DNA from: Cohnella silvisoli
GTDB lineage: Bacteria; Bacillota; Bacilli; Paenibacillales; Paenibacillaceae
Length of the DNA: 64,000 nt
Direction: 5' to 3'
Assembly: GCF_021190915.1 (NCBI RefSeq)
Contig: NZ_JAIOAP010000002.1
Span: 434,001 to 498,000, forward strand
Positions 28,544 to 37,322 of this stretch are shown here, piece by piece. Within the stretch, counting starts at the first letter, position 1; each line of letters starts with the position of its first letter. The position numbers and the translations under genes were made by a program. Under the pieces are notes generated by a model. It did not search any database. It was given only the letters and a program-made list of their open reading frames with translations, and was not told where the DNA came from.

Positions 28544-28942
28544 TCAAGCCGGCAGCAAATTCAGCACCGTTTCGACGATGACGCTGATGATGGGCACCGC
28601 CATGACCAGAATAAGCATTTTACCGGCAAATTCGATTTTGGAAGCGATGCTTTCGAGTCCGGCGTCCCTTACGATTTGCGCCCCGAACTCCGCGACGTAG
28701 GCGATCCCGATAATTTTCAACATCGTCTTGAGATAAACTGTTGGAATACCCGAACGCGCCGCAAGCTCTTCCAGCACGGTGATCACGTTGTCGATCTTCC
28801 CCACGAAAGCCAGGAAAATGGCAACCCCGACGAACGAGGCTAACAAATAGGCGAACATCGGCTTTTGTTCCCGGATGACAAGAATTAATACGGTCGCTAG
28901 AAACCCGATTCCGACGATCTGGAGAATGTCCACCCGCTTCAC
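28544..28942 (-). CDS. spoIIIAD: stage III sporulation protein SpoIIIAD
   Basis: A 132-residue membrane protein beginning DILQIVGIGFLATVLILVIR with EQKPMFAYLLASFVGVAIFL after it, typical for SpoIIIAD. The frame opens with a GTG directly after the spoIIIAC stop. A second GTG three codons later (28933) has AGGTG at good distance and may be the true start. Confidence 0.94.
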   Translation of the reverse strand: MKRVDILQIVGIGFLATVLILVIREQKPMFAYLLASFVGVAIFLAFVGKIDNVITVLEELAARSGIPTVYLKTMLKIIGIAYVAEFGAQIVRDAGLESIASKIEFAGKMLILVMAVPIISVIVETVLNLLPA

Positions 28943-29146
28943 CTACTGGAACAGGAAAATCGTCTTGATTTCCTGAAATAAATCGTTGAGCATCCTCACG
29001 ACCATGAATAAAACGACGACGAACCCGATTAAAGTAACCCAATGCGCCATATCTTCCTTGCCCATCTGCTTCAACACCGTATGAATCATCGCCACGATGA
29101 TGCCGATACCGGCGATTTGGAATATGGTGCTGACGTCGATGTTCAT
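28943..29146 (-). CDS. spoIIIAC: stage III sporulation protein SpoIIIAC
   Basis: A 67-residue protein with two membrane helices (IFQIAGIGIIVAMIHTVL and VTLIGFVVVLFMVVRMLNDL) joined by a short loop with KQMGKEDMAHW. Sequence and length are those of SpoIIIAC. GGGGG lies 8 bases before the ATG. Its stop abuts spoIIIAD. Confidence 0.95.
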   Translation of the reverse strand: MNIDVSTIFQIAGIGIIVAMIHTVLKQMGKEDMAHWVTLIGFVVVLFMVVRMLNDLFQEIKTIFLFQ

Positions 29147-29176
29147 CGTTATGGCCCCCAGTACTAATCCCCAATC

Positions 29177-29707
29177 TTAAACCATCAGAATGACGACCAA
29201 GGCGGCGCCTAACATTCCAAGGCTGCGGCTTAGCTTCTCATATCGTTGCTGATCGTCCCTAGCGGTCGATTCTTCGGCCTGCAATTGAATCATTGCCAGC
29301 CGGATATGCTTGAGTTGATCTTCGCGTCCGCTGCCGCCGAGCGTTGCGCCAAGCCTGAGCATCGCTTCTTTTTCCGCGTTTTTCATCGCCGTCGAAGGCC
29401 AATGAGCAAGCACGGCGTTTTCCCAGCATTCCCGTACGGTCTCGCCCGAGCCGGCGGATTCTATGGATAGCGACTTGGAAATGGTTGCGAAGAGAGCGGT
29501 CAAAGGCTGCTGCATCATCCCGGATATTCGTAGTAACGCTTCCGGCAAAGGGGTTTGACCGTAGCTGATCTCCGTTTCCAAACGCTGCAGGGCATGAAGC
29601 AGTTGGCGAATCTGCCGCGGTCGAGCGGCAAATCGGGCTGCCTGCACAAAACCTATCATCGTACCGGCGAACAATACGAGAAGTATTCCGACGAATTTAA
29701 TCATCAT
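29177..29707 (-). CDS. spoIIIAB: stage III sporulation protein SpoIIIAB
   Basis: A 176-residue protein of the SpoIIIAB (GspF-like) family. It has an N-terminal membrane segment (IKFVGILLVLFAGTMIGFVQ), the motif LLHALQRLETEISYGQTPLP and a C-terminal membrane segment. It overlaps the end of spoIIIAA by 11 bases. Two ATGs in a row leave the start uncertain by one codon. Confidence 0.95.
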   Translation of the reverse strand: MMIKFVGILLVLFAGTMIGFVQAARFAARPRQIRQLLHALQRLETEISYGQTPLPEALLRISGMMQQPLTALFATISKSLSIESAGSGETVRECWENAVLAHWPSTAMKNAEKEAMLRLGATLGGSGREDQLKHIRLAMIQLQAEESTARDDQQRYEKLSRSLGMLGAALVVILMV

Positions 29708-30836
29708 CGTTCCCTCTTGCAGCCGTTAAGTCCGGCGATCGAATCGCTGGCATCGGCCGAGCCTTGACGGTTACGAGCGCAGGCGAGGGGGTGACGACGC
29801 TTGCGACCGGAAGCGCGGTTCCCCACGGCGCATCCCTCGGAGTCGCTCCGATTGTACGGCTGTATCGGCGAGAGGTTTCCTGAACCGCCTCCTCGGCAGA
29901 TACGATTCGGTGCTCCACCTTCCCTCCAACTCGTGAAAGCAGCACATAGTTGCCGAATACTCCGTCCGCGGCGAGTTTTGCCAGTACAGGTCTTGCAAAT
30001 ACATCCGATAAATCGGAGGCGTGCGCGGTGGCCAATACCCGAACGCCTGCATGAATAGCTTCATTTAAGGCTTCCGCGTCCTCAGGACGGCCGATTTCGT
30101 CGACCACGATCACTTCCGGAGATAACGATCTCAACATCATCATGATGCCTTCGGCCTTCGGACACGCATCTAATACGTCGCAGCGGGGGCCTAGGTCGAA
30201 GGTCGGAACGCCTCTTTCGCTTGCGGCTATTTCCGATCGTTCATCGACGATTCCAACCTTACGGCTTCCCCAATCGAGCGCTCCGGGATGACACCATTCC
30301 CCCGAGCTGATACAACGTGCTATATCCCGAATTAGCGTTGTTTTCCCTTGCTGGGGCGGAGAGACGATTAAGGTGTGGCGTATCGTTCTCGATTTGAAAT
30401 CCAACAAGCCAGGCAATACCTGAGCGCCGAATCCGATACGAGCTCTTGCCATGCGCACGTTAAAACCTGCGATATCCCGCAGGTGAGAAACGAGACCTTT
30501 GTCCAGTACCGTTCGTCCCGCCAAACCGATGCGATGTCCGCCCGGCACCGTGACGTAGCCTCTGCGCAGCTCTTCTTCCACCGCATAGACCGAGTGGTTC
30601 GTTACCCGCTCGAGCAGCGCGCGGCATTGTTCCTTGCTCGGTACATAAGCCGCCCGAAATTCATCGGTTAACGTCCCATCCTCCCGAACGAATGAAAACC
30701 GGCTTCCATAACTAATTTCAAGCGGCCTATTTTCACGTATGCGGATCTCTTCCAACGACTCCATGACGAACGCCGGCAATTGCTCCAGCACATGACGCAA
30801 GGAAGTCGGGAACAGCTCCATTAAAGGTTGCGGCAC
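29697..30836 (-). CDS. spoIIIAA: stage III sporulation protein SpoIIIAA (ATPase)
   Basis: A 379-residue AAA-type ATPase that energises the SpoIIIA channel. Walker A is VSPPQQGKTTLIRDIA, Walker B lies in SPEVIVVDEIGRPEDAEAL, and ATAHASDL is also present. The C-terminal 50 residues are Arg/Pro-rich and look longer than in Bacillus, where the protein is about 307 residues. The GTG start has GGGGG 5 bases upstream. A sigma-E-like promoter lies just upstream. Confidence 0.95.
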   Translation of the reverse strand: MPQPLMELFPTSLRHVLEQLPAFVMESLEEIRIRENRPLEISYGSRFSFVREDGTLTDEFRAAYVPSKEQCRALLERVTNHSVYAVEEELRRGYVTVPGGHRIGLAGRTVLDKGLVSHLRDIAGFNVRMARARIGFGAQVLPGLLDFKSRTIRHTLIVSPPQQGKTTLIRDIARCISSGEWCHPGALDWGSRKVGIVDERSEIAASERGVPTFDLGPRCDVLDACPKAEGIMMMLRSLSPEVIVVDEIGRPEDAEALNEAIHAGVRVLATAHASDLSDVFARPVLAKLAADGVFGNYVLLSRVGGKVEHRIVSAEEAVQETSRRYSRTIGATPRDAPWGTALPVASVVTPSPALVTVKARPMPAIRSPDLTAARGNDDD

Positions 30837-30881
30837 CTACGCCCCCCCCTTTCCGCCAGAAGTTGTCCTTTGCTGATTCAT

Positions 30882-30907
30882 ATTTATGCTTGGACCGTCG
30901 GAATATG
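30882..30907 (-). promoter_or_regulatory. sigma-E-like promoter of the spoIIIA operon
   Basis: On the minus strand GCATATT (-35), 13 bases, then CATAAAT (-10) sits about 45 bases upstream of the spoIIIAA start. It resembles the mother-cell sigma-E consensus (GHATATT, CATACAHT), as expected for this operon. Confidence 0.65.
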
Positions 30908-30936
30908 CCTGCTTGACCGAAAGACGGAATCGTAAG

Positions 30937-31200
30937 CTACTTTCTCAGGATGCCGATTAACAAACAACCCACCCCTGCCATAATCCAAACGAATTTGACC
31001 GGAGAAAGCTTGTCCGACAAGCCGACAAGCCCGATCGCAGTGGTGGAAATAAGCACAAGCGGACCGACTAAAGCCAGCATGGAGTTAACCGCCAACGCTT
31101 TCTGCACATCATTCAACCGAAGCATGACGATTGCTGCCGTTAATTCAATACTGCCGGACAGTATACGAAGCATCGCCATGCTGAAAGCCGCTTTATCCAT
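30937..31200 (-). CDS. yqhV: DUF2619 membrane protein (YqhV-like)
   Basis: An 87-residue protein with three hydrophobic segments (MLRILSGSIELTAAIVML, ALVGPLVLISTTAIGLVGL, FVWIMAGVGCLLIGIL). YqhV lies between efp and spoIIIAA in Bacillus, as here. The MDKAAF ATG has GGGGGAGGAG 6 bases upstream, which is better than the longer frame. Function unknown; mother-cell expression is possible from its position. Confidence 0.85.
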   Translation of the reverse strand: MDKAAFSMAMLRILSGSIELTAAIVMLRLNDVQKALAVNSMLALVGPLVLISTTAIGLVGLSDKLSPVKFVWIMAGVGCLLIGILRK

Positions 31201-31391
31201 TTGATCTCCTCCCCCATCCAATGAATTGCGCAATACCTGCGTTACTATACCTATGCGAGCTTAGCCGACAACTTGTCTCATGTGATAAGAACATTACTTG
31301 CTTTCGCGTTGAATTGGATCACCAATGATTGGGCGAACGCATATATTGGCTTGTGAAAATCCACCTTGTGACTAAGCGAGGAGAGTAAAAA

Positions 31392-32216
31392 ATGGAAGTA
31401 ACAGCGTCAAGATCCACATGGCCTCAGGCTTTGTGCGATCCAAGTGGACAAAGGCAAGCCAAGCCTCGCACGAAGGGCTGTACGATGGTCATCGACAAAG
31501 GCCTTGGTCAACATGCCTTCGCGGATTTGCTGTCCACGTCCGGTGAATACATCGACATCGTTAAATTCGGTTTCGGTACGTCCCCCTTGTACCCGCTGCC
31601 CGTTATCCGCAGTAAAATCGAATTGGCCATCAAACACGGAATTACGGTCATCCCGGGCGGAACTCTGCTTGAGGCGGCGGTGAGGCTCGATTTAGTTCCC
31701 GGCTTTTTCCGACAGGTTATGACGCTCGGATTTACCGGGATCGAAGTTTCCGACGGTACGATTAATCTTAACCGCTCGCTGCGCAGCGATCTCATTCGGG
31801 ACGCGGCAAGCTTAGGACTTAAAGTGTACACGGAATATGGGAAAAAGCTGTTCGGCTCGCGAATCGACGTTGACGATTTTGCTTTAACGGCGGAGAAGGA
31901 TTGGGAATGCGGAGCGGAGCTGGTTACTGTTGAGGCAAGGGAATCCGGCATAGGCGTCGGTTTGTTCGATGAGCACGGAGATTGCAGGGACGGAGATCTG
32001 TCGCATATTCTTGACGTGGTTCCGAATCTGGATCGCGTGTTATGGGAAGCCCCGCTTAAAGAACAGCAGGTTTCCTTGATCAAAGCGCTGGGAGCCGATG
32101 TTCACCTAGGGAATATCCCGGTGCAGGATGTCATAACGTTGGAAACGATGAGACGGGGATTACGCTCTGATACGTTCAATTTACAGAAGGTGCAAGTCTT
32201 GGATTACATGATCTAA
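31392..32216 (+). CDS. phosphosulfolactate synthase (ComA family)
   Basis: A 274-residue TIM-barrel protein. Family landmarks include GCTMVIDKGLGQHAFADLLS, the strand YIDIVKFGFGTSPLYP and VIPGGTLLEAAV. EVSDGTINLNR, VYTEYGKKLFGSR and LGADVHLGNIPVQDVITLE complete the set. The enzyme adds sulfite to phosphoenolpyruvate, giving (R)-phosphosulfolactate. In Bacillus the homolog (YitD) starts synthesis of sulfolactate, which accumulates in spores, so the place among sporulation genes makes sense. It is read in the opposite direction to spoIIIA. GAGGAGAG lies upstream of the ATG. Confidence 0.9.
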   Translation: MEVTASRSTWPQALCDPSGQRQAKPRTKGCTMVIDKGLGQHAFADLLSTSGEYIDIVKFGFGTSPLYPLPVIRSKIELAIKHGITVIPGGTLLEAAVRLDLVPGFFRQVMTLGFTGIEVSDGTINLNRSLRSDLIRDAASLGLKVYTEYGKKLFGSRIDVDDFALTAEKDWECGAELVTVEARESGIGVGLFDEHGDCRDGDLSHILDVVPNLDRVLWEAPLKEQQVSLIKALGADVHLGNIPVQDVITLETMRRGLRSDTFNLQKVQVLDYMI

Positions 32217-32305
32217 GAAGGGTAATCGCCTCAAGCCTCGTGTTCTAAACGCGGGGCTTGTTCCATATCGTAAACCAACAATCCAATCAAGGGTGTGTCA
32301 TCGTT

Positions 32306-32764
32306 ATGTACGGAGAGTTGGTACTGGTTGCGCTTATCGTCATCGGGCTGCTTGGAAGATCGTCAATCATTACAACTGCCGCCTGTATACTATTAATCGT
32401 CAAGCTAACGCATCTCGAGCGCTATCTTCCGTCAATAGAACGCAGAGGAATCGAACTCGGACTGCTCTTCTTGACGTTAGCCGTCTTAGTTCCGTTCGCT
32501 TCCGGCCGGGTTCAGCCCAAAGACATTGTGGCCGCTTTTTCCGGTTGGACAGGCTGGGTCGCCCTCGCCGGCGGCGCAATAGGCGCCTATCTAAACAGTC
32601 GGGGCCTGGATACGCTTAAAATGGATCCTCAATTGATAGTCGGCATCGTGGTCGGTTCGATCGTAGGCGTTCTTTTGCTCCGCGGAATCCCCGTCGGCCC
32701 GCTAATGGCTGCCGGTATAACGGCGATTATTCTGAAACTTATTCAATTGCTTGTTGGAAAATAA
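32306..32764 (+). CDS. DUF441/UPF0756 membrane protein (YtwI-like)
   Basis: About 152 residues with four or five hydrophobic segments ([60 protein letters not shown]). The [16 protein letters not shown] stretch with [12 protein letters not shown] matches the DUF441 family. The MYGELV start is preferred; the site GGGTGTG is weak. It follows the phosphosulfolactate synthase by 90 bases and may share its transcript. Function unknown. Confidence 0.85.
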   Translation: MYGELVLVALIVIGLLGRSSIITTAACILLIVKLTHLERYLPSIERRGIELGLLFLTLAVLVPFASGRVQPKDIVAAFSGWTGWVALAGGAIGAYLNSRGLDTLKMDPQLIVGIVVGSIVGVLLLRGIPVGPLMAAGITAIILKLIQLLVGK

Positions 32765-32784
32765 ATAGGGCGTGCGGAGATCAA

Positions 32785-32823
32785 TAAAAAACTGCTCCCC
32801 AAGTCCGAAGACTCAAGGAACAG
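32785..32823 (-). terminator. terminator after lysC
   Basis: The minus-strand stem CTGTTCCTTGAGTC, TTCG loop, GACTTGGGGAGCAG is followed by TTTTTT, shared with the convergent DUF441 gene. Confidence 0.8.
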
Positions 32824-32850
32824 CTATGCATTAACTCTATCAAACTGATC

Positions 32851-34104
32851 TTATCTACGATCCTGAGGGCCGCCGACGAACGCGGTTTCGGCCGTATCCA
32901 ACCCGTAGGCGGTATGAAGCGCGCGAACGACATCGTGTACCGGCTCGGCGGAGATGACGCATGAAACTTTGATTTCCGACGTACTCACCAGCTTGATGCT
33001 AACGCCGACGTTCGAGATCGCTTCGAACATTTTGGCGGCAACGCCAGGATTAGATACCATACCCGCACCTACGATCGATACTTTAACAAGTCCTTCTTCA
33101 TAGGTTGTTTCGCGGTATGGCACTTCGTTTTTAATGCCGGCGAGAACATCGATAGCGCGTCCGCGATCGGCTAAAGATACCGTGAACGAAAAGTCAGCTT
33201 TGCCGTCCAGCACGCCGCTTTGCACGATAATATCCACGTCGATGCCCTGATTAGCGAGCGCCCCGAACATCTTAGCTAGCACGCCCGGCAAATCTTCAAC
33301 GCCCAGCACGCTGATGCGGGCTACATTTTTATCAAAAGCGATTCCCCTTACGACTACGCCCTGTTCCATTTCCGCGTCCTCCCTCACCAACGTGCCTTCA
33401 TTATGCGTAAAGCTTGAACGAACGACTAAATTTACTTTGTTATGTTTGGCGTACTCAACCGCGCGCGGATGAAGCACAGCAGCGCCTAGGTGCGCCAATT
33501 CCAACATTTCATCGTATGAAATGACATTCAGTTTTCTCGCGCATTTCACGATGCGGGGATCGGTGGAATAAATCCCGTCCACGTCCGTGTAAATTTCGCA
33601 AACGTCCGCTTTAATCGCCGCCGCCAGCGCAACTGCCGTCGTATCCGAACCGCCACGCCCAAGCGTCGTAATTTCTCCGCTTTCGGTCATCCCCTGGAAT
33701 CCTGCAACAATAACGATGCTGCCCTGGTTCAACGCCGCGAACACCCTATCCGGCGATATATCGCTGATCCGTGCCTTGGCATGGACGTCTTCCGTCACGA
33801 TTCCCGCCTGCCAACCCGTATAAGACTTAGCTTCGTGACCAAGCTTATGAATGGCCATCGACAAGAGCGCAACGGATATTTGTTCGCCCGTCGTTAGAAG
33901 CATATCCATTTCGCGGGAAGGCGGATTATCGTTTATCTCGTTTGCTTTGTCGATAAGATCGTCGGTAGTATCGCCCATTGCCGACACGACAACGACGACA
34001 CGGTCCCCTTGCAGCTTTTTCTCGATTATCCGCTGCGCGACGCGACCCATTCGTTCTGTGGTGCCGACGGAACTTCCGCCGAATTTCATGACTATCAAAG
34101 ACAC
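32851..34104 (-). CDS. lysC: aspartate kinase
   Basis: A 417-residue kinase that phosphorylates aspartate for lysine, threonine, methionine and diaminopimelate synthesis. The N-terminus is LIVMKFGGSSVGTTERMGR and the catalytic domain has GRGGSDTTAVALAAAIKAD. Two ACT domains follow (RISVLGVEDLPGVLAKMFGA, VSIVGAGMVSNPGVAAKMFE), so it is likely feedback-controlled by lysine and threonine. The GTG start has GGGGAG 9 bases upstream. No lysine riboswitch is visible in the 100-base leader. Confidence 0.95.
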   Translation of the reverse strand: MSLIVMKFGGSSVGTTERMGRVAQRIIEKKLQGDRVVVVVSAMGDTTDDLIDKANEINDNPPSREMDMLLTTGEQISVALLSMAIHKLGHEAKSYTGWQAGIVTEDVHAKARISDISPDRVFAALNQGSIVIVAGFQGMTESGEITTLGRGGSDTTAVALAAAIKADVCEIYTDVDGIYSTDPRIVKCARKLNVISYDEMLELAHLGAAVLHPRAVEYAKHNKVNLVVRSSFTHNEGTLVREDAEMEQGVVVRGIAFDKNVARISVLGVEDLPGVLAKMFGALANQGIDVDIIVQSGVLDGKADFSFTVSLADRGRAIDVLAGIKNEVPYRETTYEEGLVKVSIVGAGMVSNPGVAAKMFEAISNVGVSIKLVSTSEIKVSCVISAEPVHDVVRALHTAYGLDTAETAFVGGPQDRR

Positions 34105-34173
34105 CGGTTGTCACTCCCCAAGTAAAACCGCATTTTTCTAAACGTTCATAAGAACATCCGCATACAGCATTAT

Positions 34174-34182
34174 ATTATAGCA
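34174..34182 (-). promoter_or_regulatory. lysC promoter, extended -10
   Basis: TGCTATAAT on the minus strand about 70 bases before the lysC start; the -35 is weak (TTTTTG, 17-base spacer). Confidence 0.5.
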
Positions 34183-34202
34183 CAAGTCTATTGGCCCAAA
34201 AA

Positions 34203-34250
34203 TATAAAAATCCCCGCTTTCGCAAAATTTCGCGAAAAACGGGGATTTCA
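34203..34250 (-). terminator. efp terminator
   Basis: The minus-strand stem AAATCCCCG, then TTTTTCGCGAAATTTTGCGA, then CGGGGATTT is followed by TTATAT. It ends the yqhT-efp run before lysC. Confidence 0.75.
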
Positions 34251-34265
34251 TCAGCCAGCAAAAAA

Positions 34266-34823
34266 CTAAGCGCGAGAAATATATTTACCTTCGCGCGTAT
34301 CAATCGACAAGACATCGCCTTCGTTAATGAACAGCGGCACCTGTACGGAGAAGCCCGTTTCAAGCTTAGCGGCTTTCGTTGCGCCTGTTGCCGTGCTCCC
34401 TTTAATGCCTGGCTCAGCTTCGATAACTTTAAGATCGACGCTGTTCGGAATGTTGATCCCGATAATTTCTCCTTGATAACTGGAAATGTTAACCGTCATA
34501 TTCTCGATAAGAAAATTGATTTCCCATTCCAATTGGCTTTTGTTCAGCTCGAACTGGTCATAGGTTTCATTGTCCATGAACGTGTAATCCGCACCCGAGT
34601 TGTACAGGTACTGAACCGCACGGTTCTCGACATGCGCCCGGACTACGTTCTCTCCCGCGCGGAACGTTTTCTCCACTACGTTGCCATTGCGGAGGTTTTT
34701 CAGCTTAGAGCGCACGAATGCCGCGCCCTTGCCTGGTTTAACATGCTGGAAGTCAAGTACGTTATATAGACCGCCTTCCACTTCGATCGTCAAGCCCGTC
34801 TTAAATTCGTTTACGGAAATCAC
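34266..34823 (-). CDS. efp: elongation factor P
   Basis: A 185-residue, three-domain translation factor that relieves ribosome stalling at polyproline. The tip loop KPGKGAAF carries Lys32, the residue modified in Bacillus EF-P. The protein ends with the OB-fold stretch [17 protein letters not shown]. The GTG start has AGGAGG 9 bases upstream. It follows yqhT by 35 bases, as in Bacillus. Confidence 0.97.
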   Translation of the reverse strand: MISVNEFKTGLTIEVEGGLYNVLDFQHVKPGKGAAFVRSKLKNLRNGNVVEKTFRAGENVVRAHVENRAVQYLYNSGADYTFMDNETYDQFELNKSQLEWEINFLIENMTVNISSYQGEIIGINIPNSVDLKVIEAEPGIKGSTATGATKAAKLETGFSVQVPLFINEGDVLSIDTREGKYISRA

Positions 34824-34858
34824 TTAATAACTCCTCCTGTAGAGACATTGCTCCATAA

Positions 34859-35932
34859 TTAGTCCAATACGATTAGCTGTTTGGGTGAGTTCGTTAATAT
34901 TCGGATGCCCTTGTCGGTAATGACGATATCGTCCTCGATTCTTACTCCGCCAAAACCGGGAAGATAGATGCCGGGTTCAACCGTTACCGTCATTCCGGGT
35001 TCCAAAACGACGTCGCCCGTTAACGATAGCCGGGGCGCCTCATGAATTTCCATCCCGAGTCCGTGTCCCGTCCCATGACCGAAATATTCACCATAACCAT
35101 ACCTTGTGATGATATCCCTAGTCAAGGCATCCCCTTCTTTTCCCGTCATTCCGGGAACGAGATGGTCTAGGGCGTATTGCTGGGCTTCCTTCACGATTTC
35201 GTAGATTTCGCGATGCTTATCGCTCGGTTTGCCCACGACGACGGTGCGCGTAATATCCGAGCAATATCCTTTGTAATAGGCTCCGTAATCGAGCTTAACA
35301 AACTCATCGCGCCCGATGATCCGATCGCTGGCAACCCCGTGCGGCAATGCCGAGCGTTCTCCTGATGCGACAATCGTGTCGAAGGAGGAGCTTGCGGCGC
35401 CTTGGGAACGCATGAAAATTTCAAGCTCCAGCGCGATTGAACTTTCGGTCGCACCGGGTTTAATGTACCGCAATATATGAACAAAAGCCCTGTCCGCCAA
35501 GTCCGCAGCCTCTTGCATGATCGCAAGCTCGCCGTCATCCTTTATCATTCGCAGTTTCTCAACGATACCTTCCGAGGGTAACAGCTTGACGGGAGTCAAG
35601 GCTTTATCCATGGAGGAATAGGCTGCGAAGGTGACATTCCGTTCCTCAAACAACAAGACGTCGACGTTCCATTGCCGAAGCAGATCGGCAACCGTCGCAT
35701 TTACGTCCGTTCCGTGTTCTACGATTTGAAATCCTTGCGCTTGTTGAGGCGCTTGCTCCCGGTAACGAAAATCCGTGATGAGCGCCGCCTTATCCGCAGT
35801 GATGAGAACAACGCCGGAAGACCCCGTAAAACCGGACAAATACCGCCTGTTAACCGGATGCGTAACGAGAAGCGCCTTCCCTTGGGTGGTGGCCAGTTGC
35901 TCGCGCAGACGGGTAATACGTTGATTAGGCAT
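34859..35932 (-). CDS. yqhT: Xaa-Pro aminopeptidase (M24B, YqhT-like)
   Basis: A 357-residue metallopeptidase that removes the N-terminal residue before proline. The N-terminal creatinase-like domain has YLSGFTGSSGVVLI. The catalytic domain shows the metal ligands in DYGAYYKGYCSDITRTV (two Asp), GHGTGHGLGMEIHE (His), VEPGIYLPG (Glu) and RIEDDIVI (Glu). The MPNQRI ATG has GCGAGG at good distance, better than the ATG eleven codons earlier. It is encoded next to efp, both linked to proline-containing sequences. Confidence 0.93.
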   Translation of the reverse strand: MPNQRITRLREQLATTQGKALLVTHPVNRRYLSGFTGSSGVVLITADKAALITDFRYREQAPQQAQGFQIVEHGTDVNATVADLLRQWNVDVLLFEERNVTFAAYSSMDKALTPVKLLPSEGIVEKLRMIKDDGELAIMQEAADLADRAFVHILRYIKPGATESSIALELEIFMRSQGAASSSFDTIVASGERSALPHGVASDRIIGRDEFVKLDYGAYYKGYCSDITRTVVVGKPSDKHREIYEIVKEAQQYALDHLVPGMTGKEGDALTRDIITRYGYGEYFGHGTGHGLGMEIHEAPRLSLTGDVVLEPGMTVTVEPGIYLPGFGGVRIEDDIVITDKGIRILTNSPKQLIVLD

Positions 35933-35986
35933 AGGTTTAAACCTCGCTTTCATGTAGAACGGCATTGAAGACCATGGATGATGACC

Positions 35987-36430
35987 CTATTTCTGCGATT
36001 GGATGTGACGGCACAACGCTTGAAGTCCGAGTTCGTAGCTAACCGGCCCGAATCCCGCGATCTGCCCGAGAGTAGCTGCCGCGGTTACCGATGTATGACG
36101 GAAAGCTTCCCTTTTATGAATATTGGACAAATGGATTTCGACTGCGGGAAGACCAACGGCCGACAACCCGTCCCGCAACGCATAGCTCGTATGGGTCAAT
36201 GCTCCGGGATTGATAAGGATTCCGTCGTGTTTGCCGTAGGCTGCATGGATTTCGTCTAACAGCGCACCTTCATGGTTCGATTGGAAAAAATGCAATTCGA
36301 CACCGAGAGACTTACCCAAAGCGGTAAGATTAGCTTCAATTTCCGCCAGCGTAACGGCCCCGTAAATGCCCGGCTCGCGAACGCCCAACATATTAAGGTT
36401 CGGTCCGTTAATTACCAAAATACTAAGCAT
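35987..36430 (-). CDS. aroQ: type II 3-dehydroquinate dehydratase
   Basis: A 147-residue shikimate-pathway enzyme (YqhS in Bacillus). It begins LSILVINGPNLNMLGVREPG with the catalytic Tyr in GIYG. It also has FFQSNHEGALLDEIH, INPGALTHTSYALRDGL and EIHLSNIHKREAFRH with the catalytic His. GGAGG lies about 12 bases before the ATG. It is the usual neighbour of yqhT. Confidence 0.96.
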   Translation of the reverse strand: MLSILVINGPNLNMLGVREPGIYGAVTLAEIEANLTALGKSLGVELHFFQSNHEGALLDEIHAAYGKHDGILINPGALTHTSYALRDGLSAVGLPAVEIHLSNIHKREAFRHTSVTAAATLGQIAGFGPVSYELGLQALCRHIQSQK

Positions 36431-36538
36431 GTCCGATTCTCCTCCCGCCTCCGGCTTCTTACCCAGACTGTTAAAATGGATCTTGACCGCAGGTAAAGTT
36501 CACCAGACATTGTAACATAAGCGGGACGCTCAGGAAAC

Positions 36539-36562
36539 GGTTGTTTGCATGGTTGTTTGCAT
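36539..36562. repeat. tandem 12-bp direct repeat
   Basis: GGTTGTTTGCAT occurs twice in tandem in the 163-base gap between yqhR and aroQ. I see no gene there; the repeat may be simple slippage. Confidence 0.7.
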
Positions 36563-36593
36563 GGTCGAAGCGGAATAATGACGTTCTTCGATT

Positions 36594-37136
36594 TCAGGAT
36601 GAGGTTTGCGGCTTTCCTCCCGCGGATTTCTTAGTCGGCTCGCGGCCGGCTTCGTTATGAAACTCGAAAGCAATGCTATACCCGATAAAAAGGCCCCACA
36701 CGAGAAATAAACAACAATCAGTGGTTAAGCTGCTCCAACCGATTTGGTTAAGGGGAGGAACGGCTCCGATGACCGGACCTGCCCAAGCATAAAAGAGTCC
36801 CCACCATGCCGCACCGAAAAAAATTCCCGGCCAGGGCCCCTGAAGGCGCTTTAAGAGCAATACATATAGCAGCGCAGCCAGCATAGACATCCCGATAAAC
36901 ATGACTAAACCGGCCGTTTGCCAGTATAATCCTCCCAATACCTTTCTTTGAACGAAAGGGTCGAGTAGAAAAGCTTGCGATACCCGCGTGAAATTTAATC
37001 CCGTCTCCAGCCAACGAACCAATCCCCAAATAACGCCGGCGAAAAAACCGATTTTCAAGCTGAATAAAATGGGGTTCGTAGGTTGGGGATCATTATTGCT
37101 CCTTTGTCTGTTCGAGTCAGTCTGTGCGGAAGACAT
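36594..37136 (-). CDS. yqhR: YqhR-like membrane protein
   Basis: About 180 residues with four hydrophobic segments (KIGFFAGVIWGLVRWLET, MFIGMSMLAALLYVLLL, GPWPGIFFGAAWWGLFYAWA, CCLFLVWGLFIGYSIAF). In Bacillus yqhR lies beside yqhQ and aroQ, as here. I chose the ATG of MSSAQT, which has AAGGATGG at workable distance. Function unknown. Confidence 0.8.
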   Translation of the reverse strand: MSSAQTDSNRQRSNNDPQPTNPILFSLKIGFFAGVIWGLVRWLETGLNFTRVSQAFLLDPFVQRKVLGGLYWQTAGLVMFIGMSMLAALLYVLLLKRLQGPWPGIFFGAAWWGLFYAWAGPVIGAVPPLNQIGWSSLTTDCCLFLVWGLFIGYSIAFEFHNEAGREPTKKSAGGKPQTSS

Positions 37137-37322
37137 CTCATCCATCCTTATGCCGATTTGGAAAAACTGGGGGTTAGTATTTCCGTCGTGCACAAGAACT
37201 AATCATCGTCGAAATGAGCCGCTCCCTTCCCTGTGGCTTTCTACCCTTTAATCTAGTAAAATAAGAGTACTTGGGCGTCATGCATCGACACTCAGAGTTT
37301 CAAGCAAAGCAGGTGGCCAATT

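Noticed and set aside
34105..34202. Possible lysine riboswitch before lysC
   Set aside because: The leader is only about 70 to 100 bases and ends in the efp terminator; it is too short for the lysine riboswitch fold and has no second terminator.
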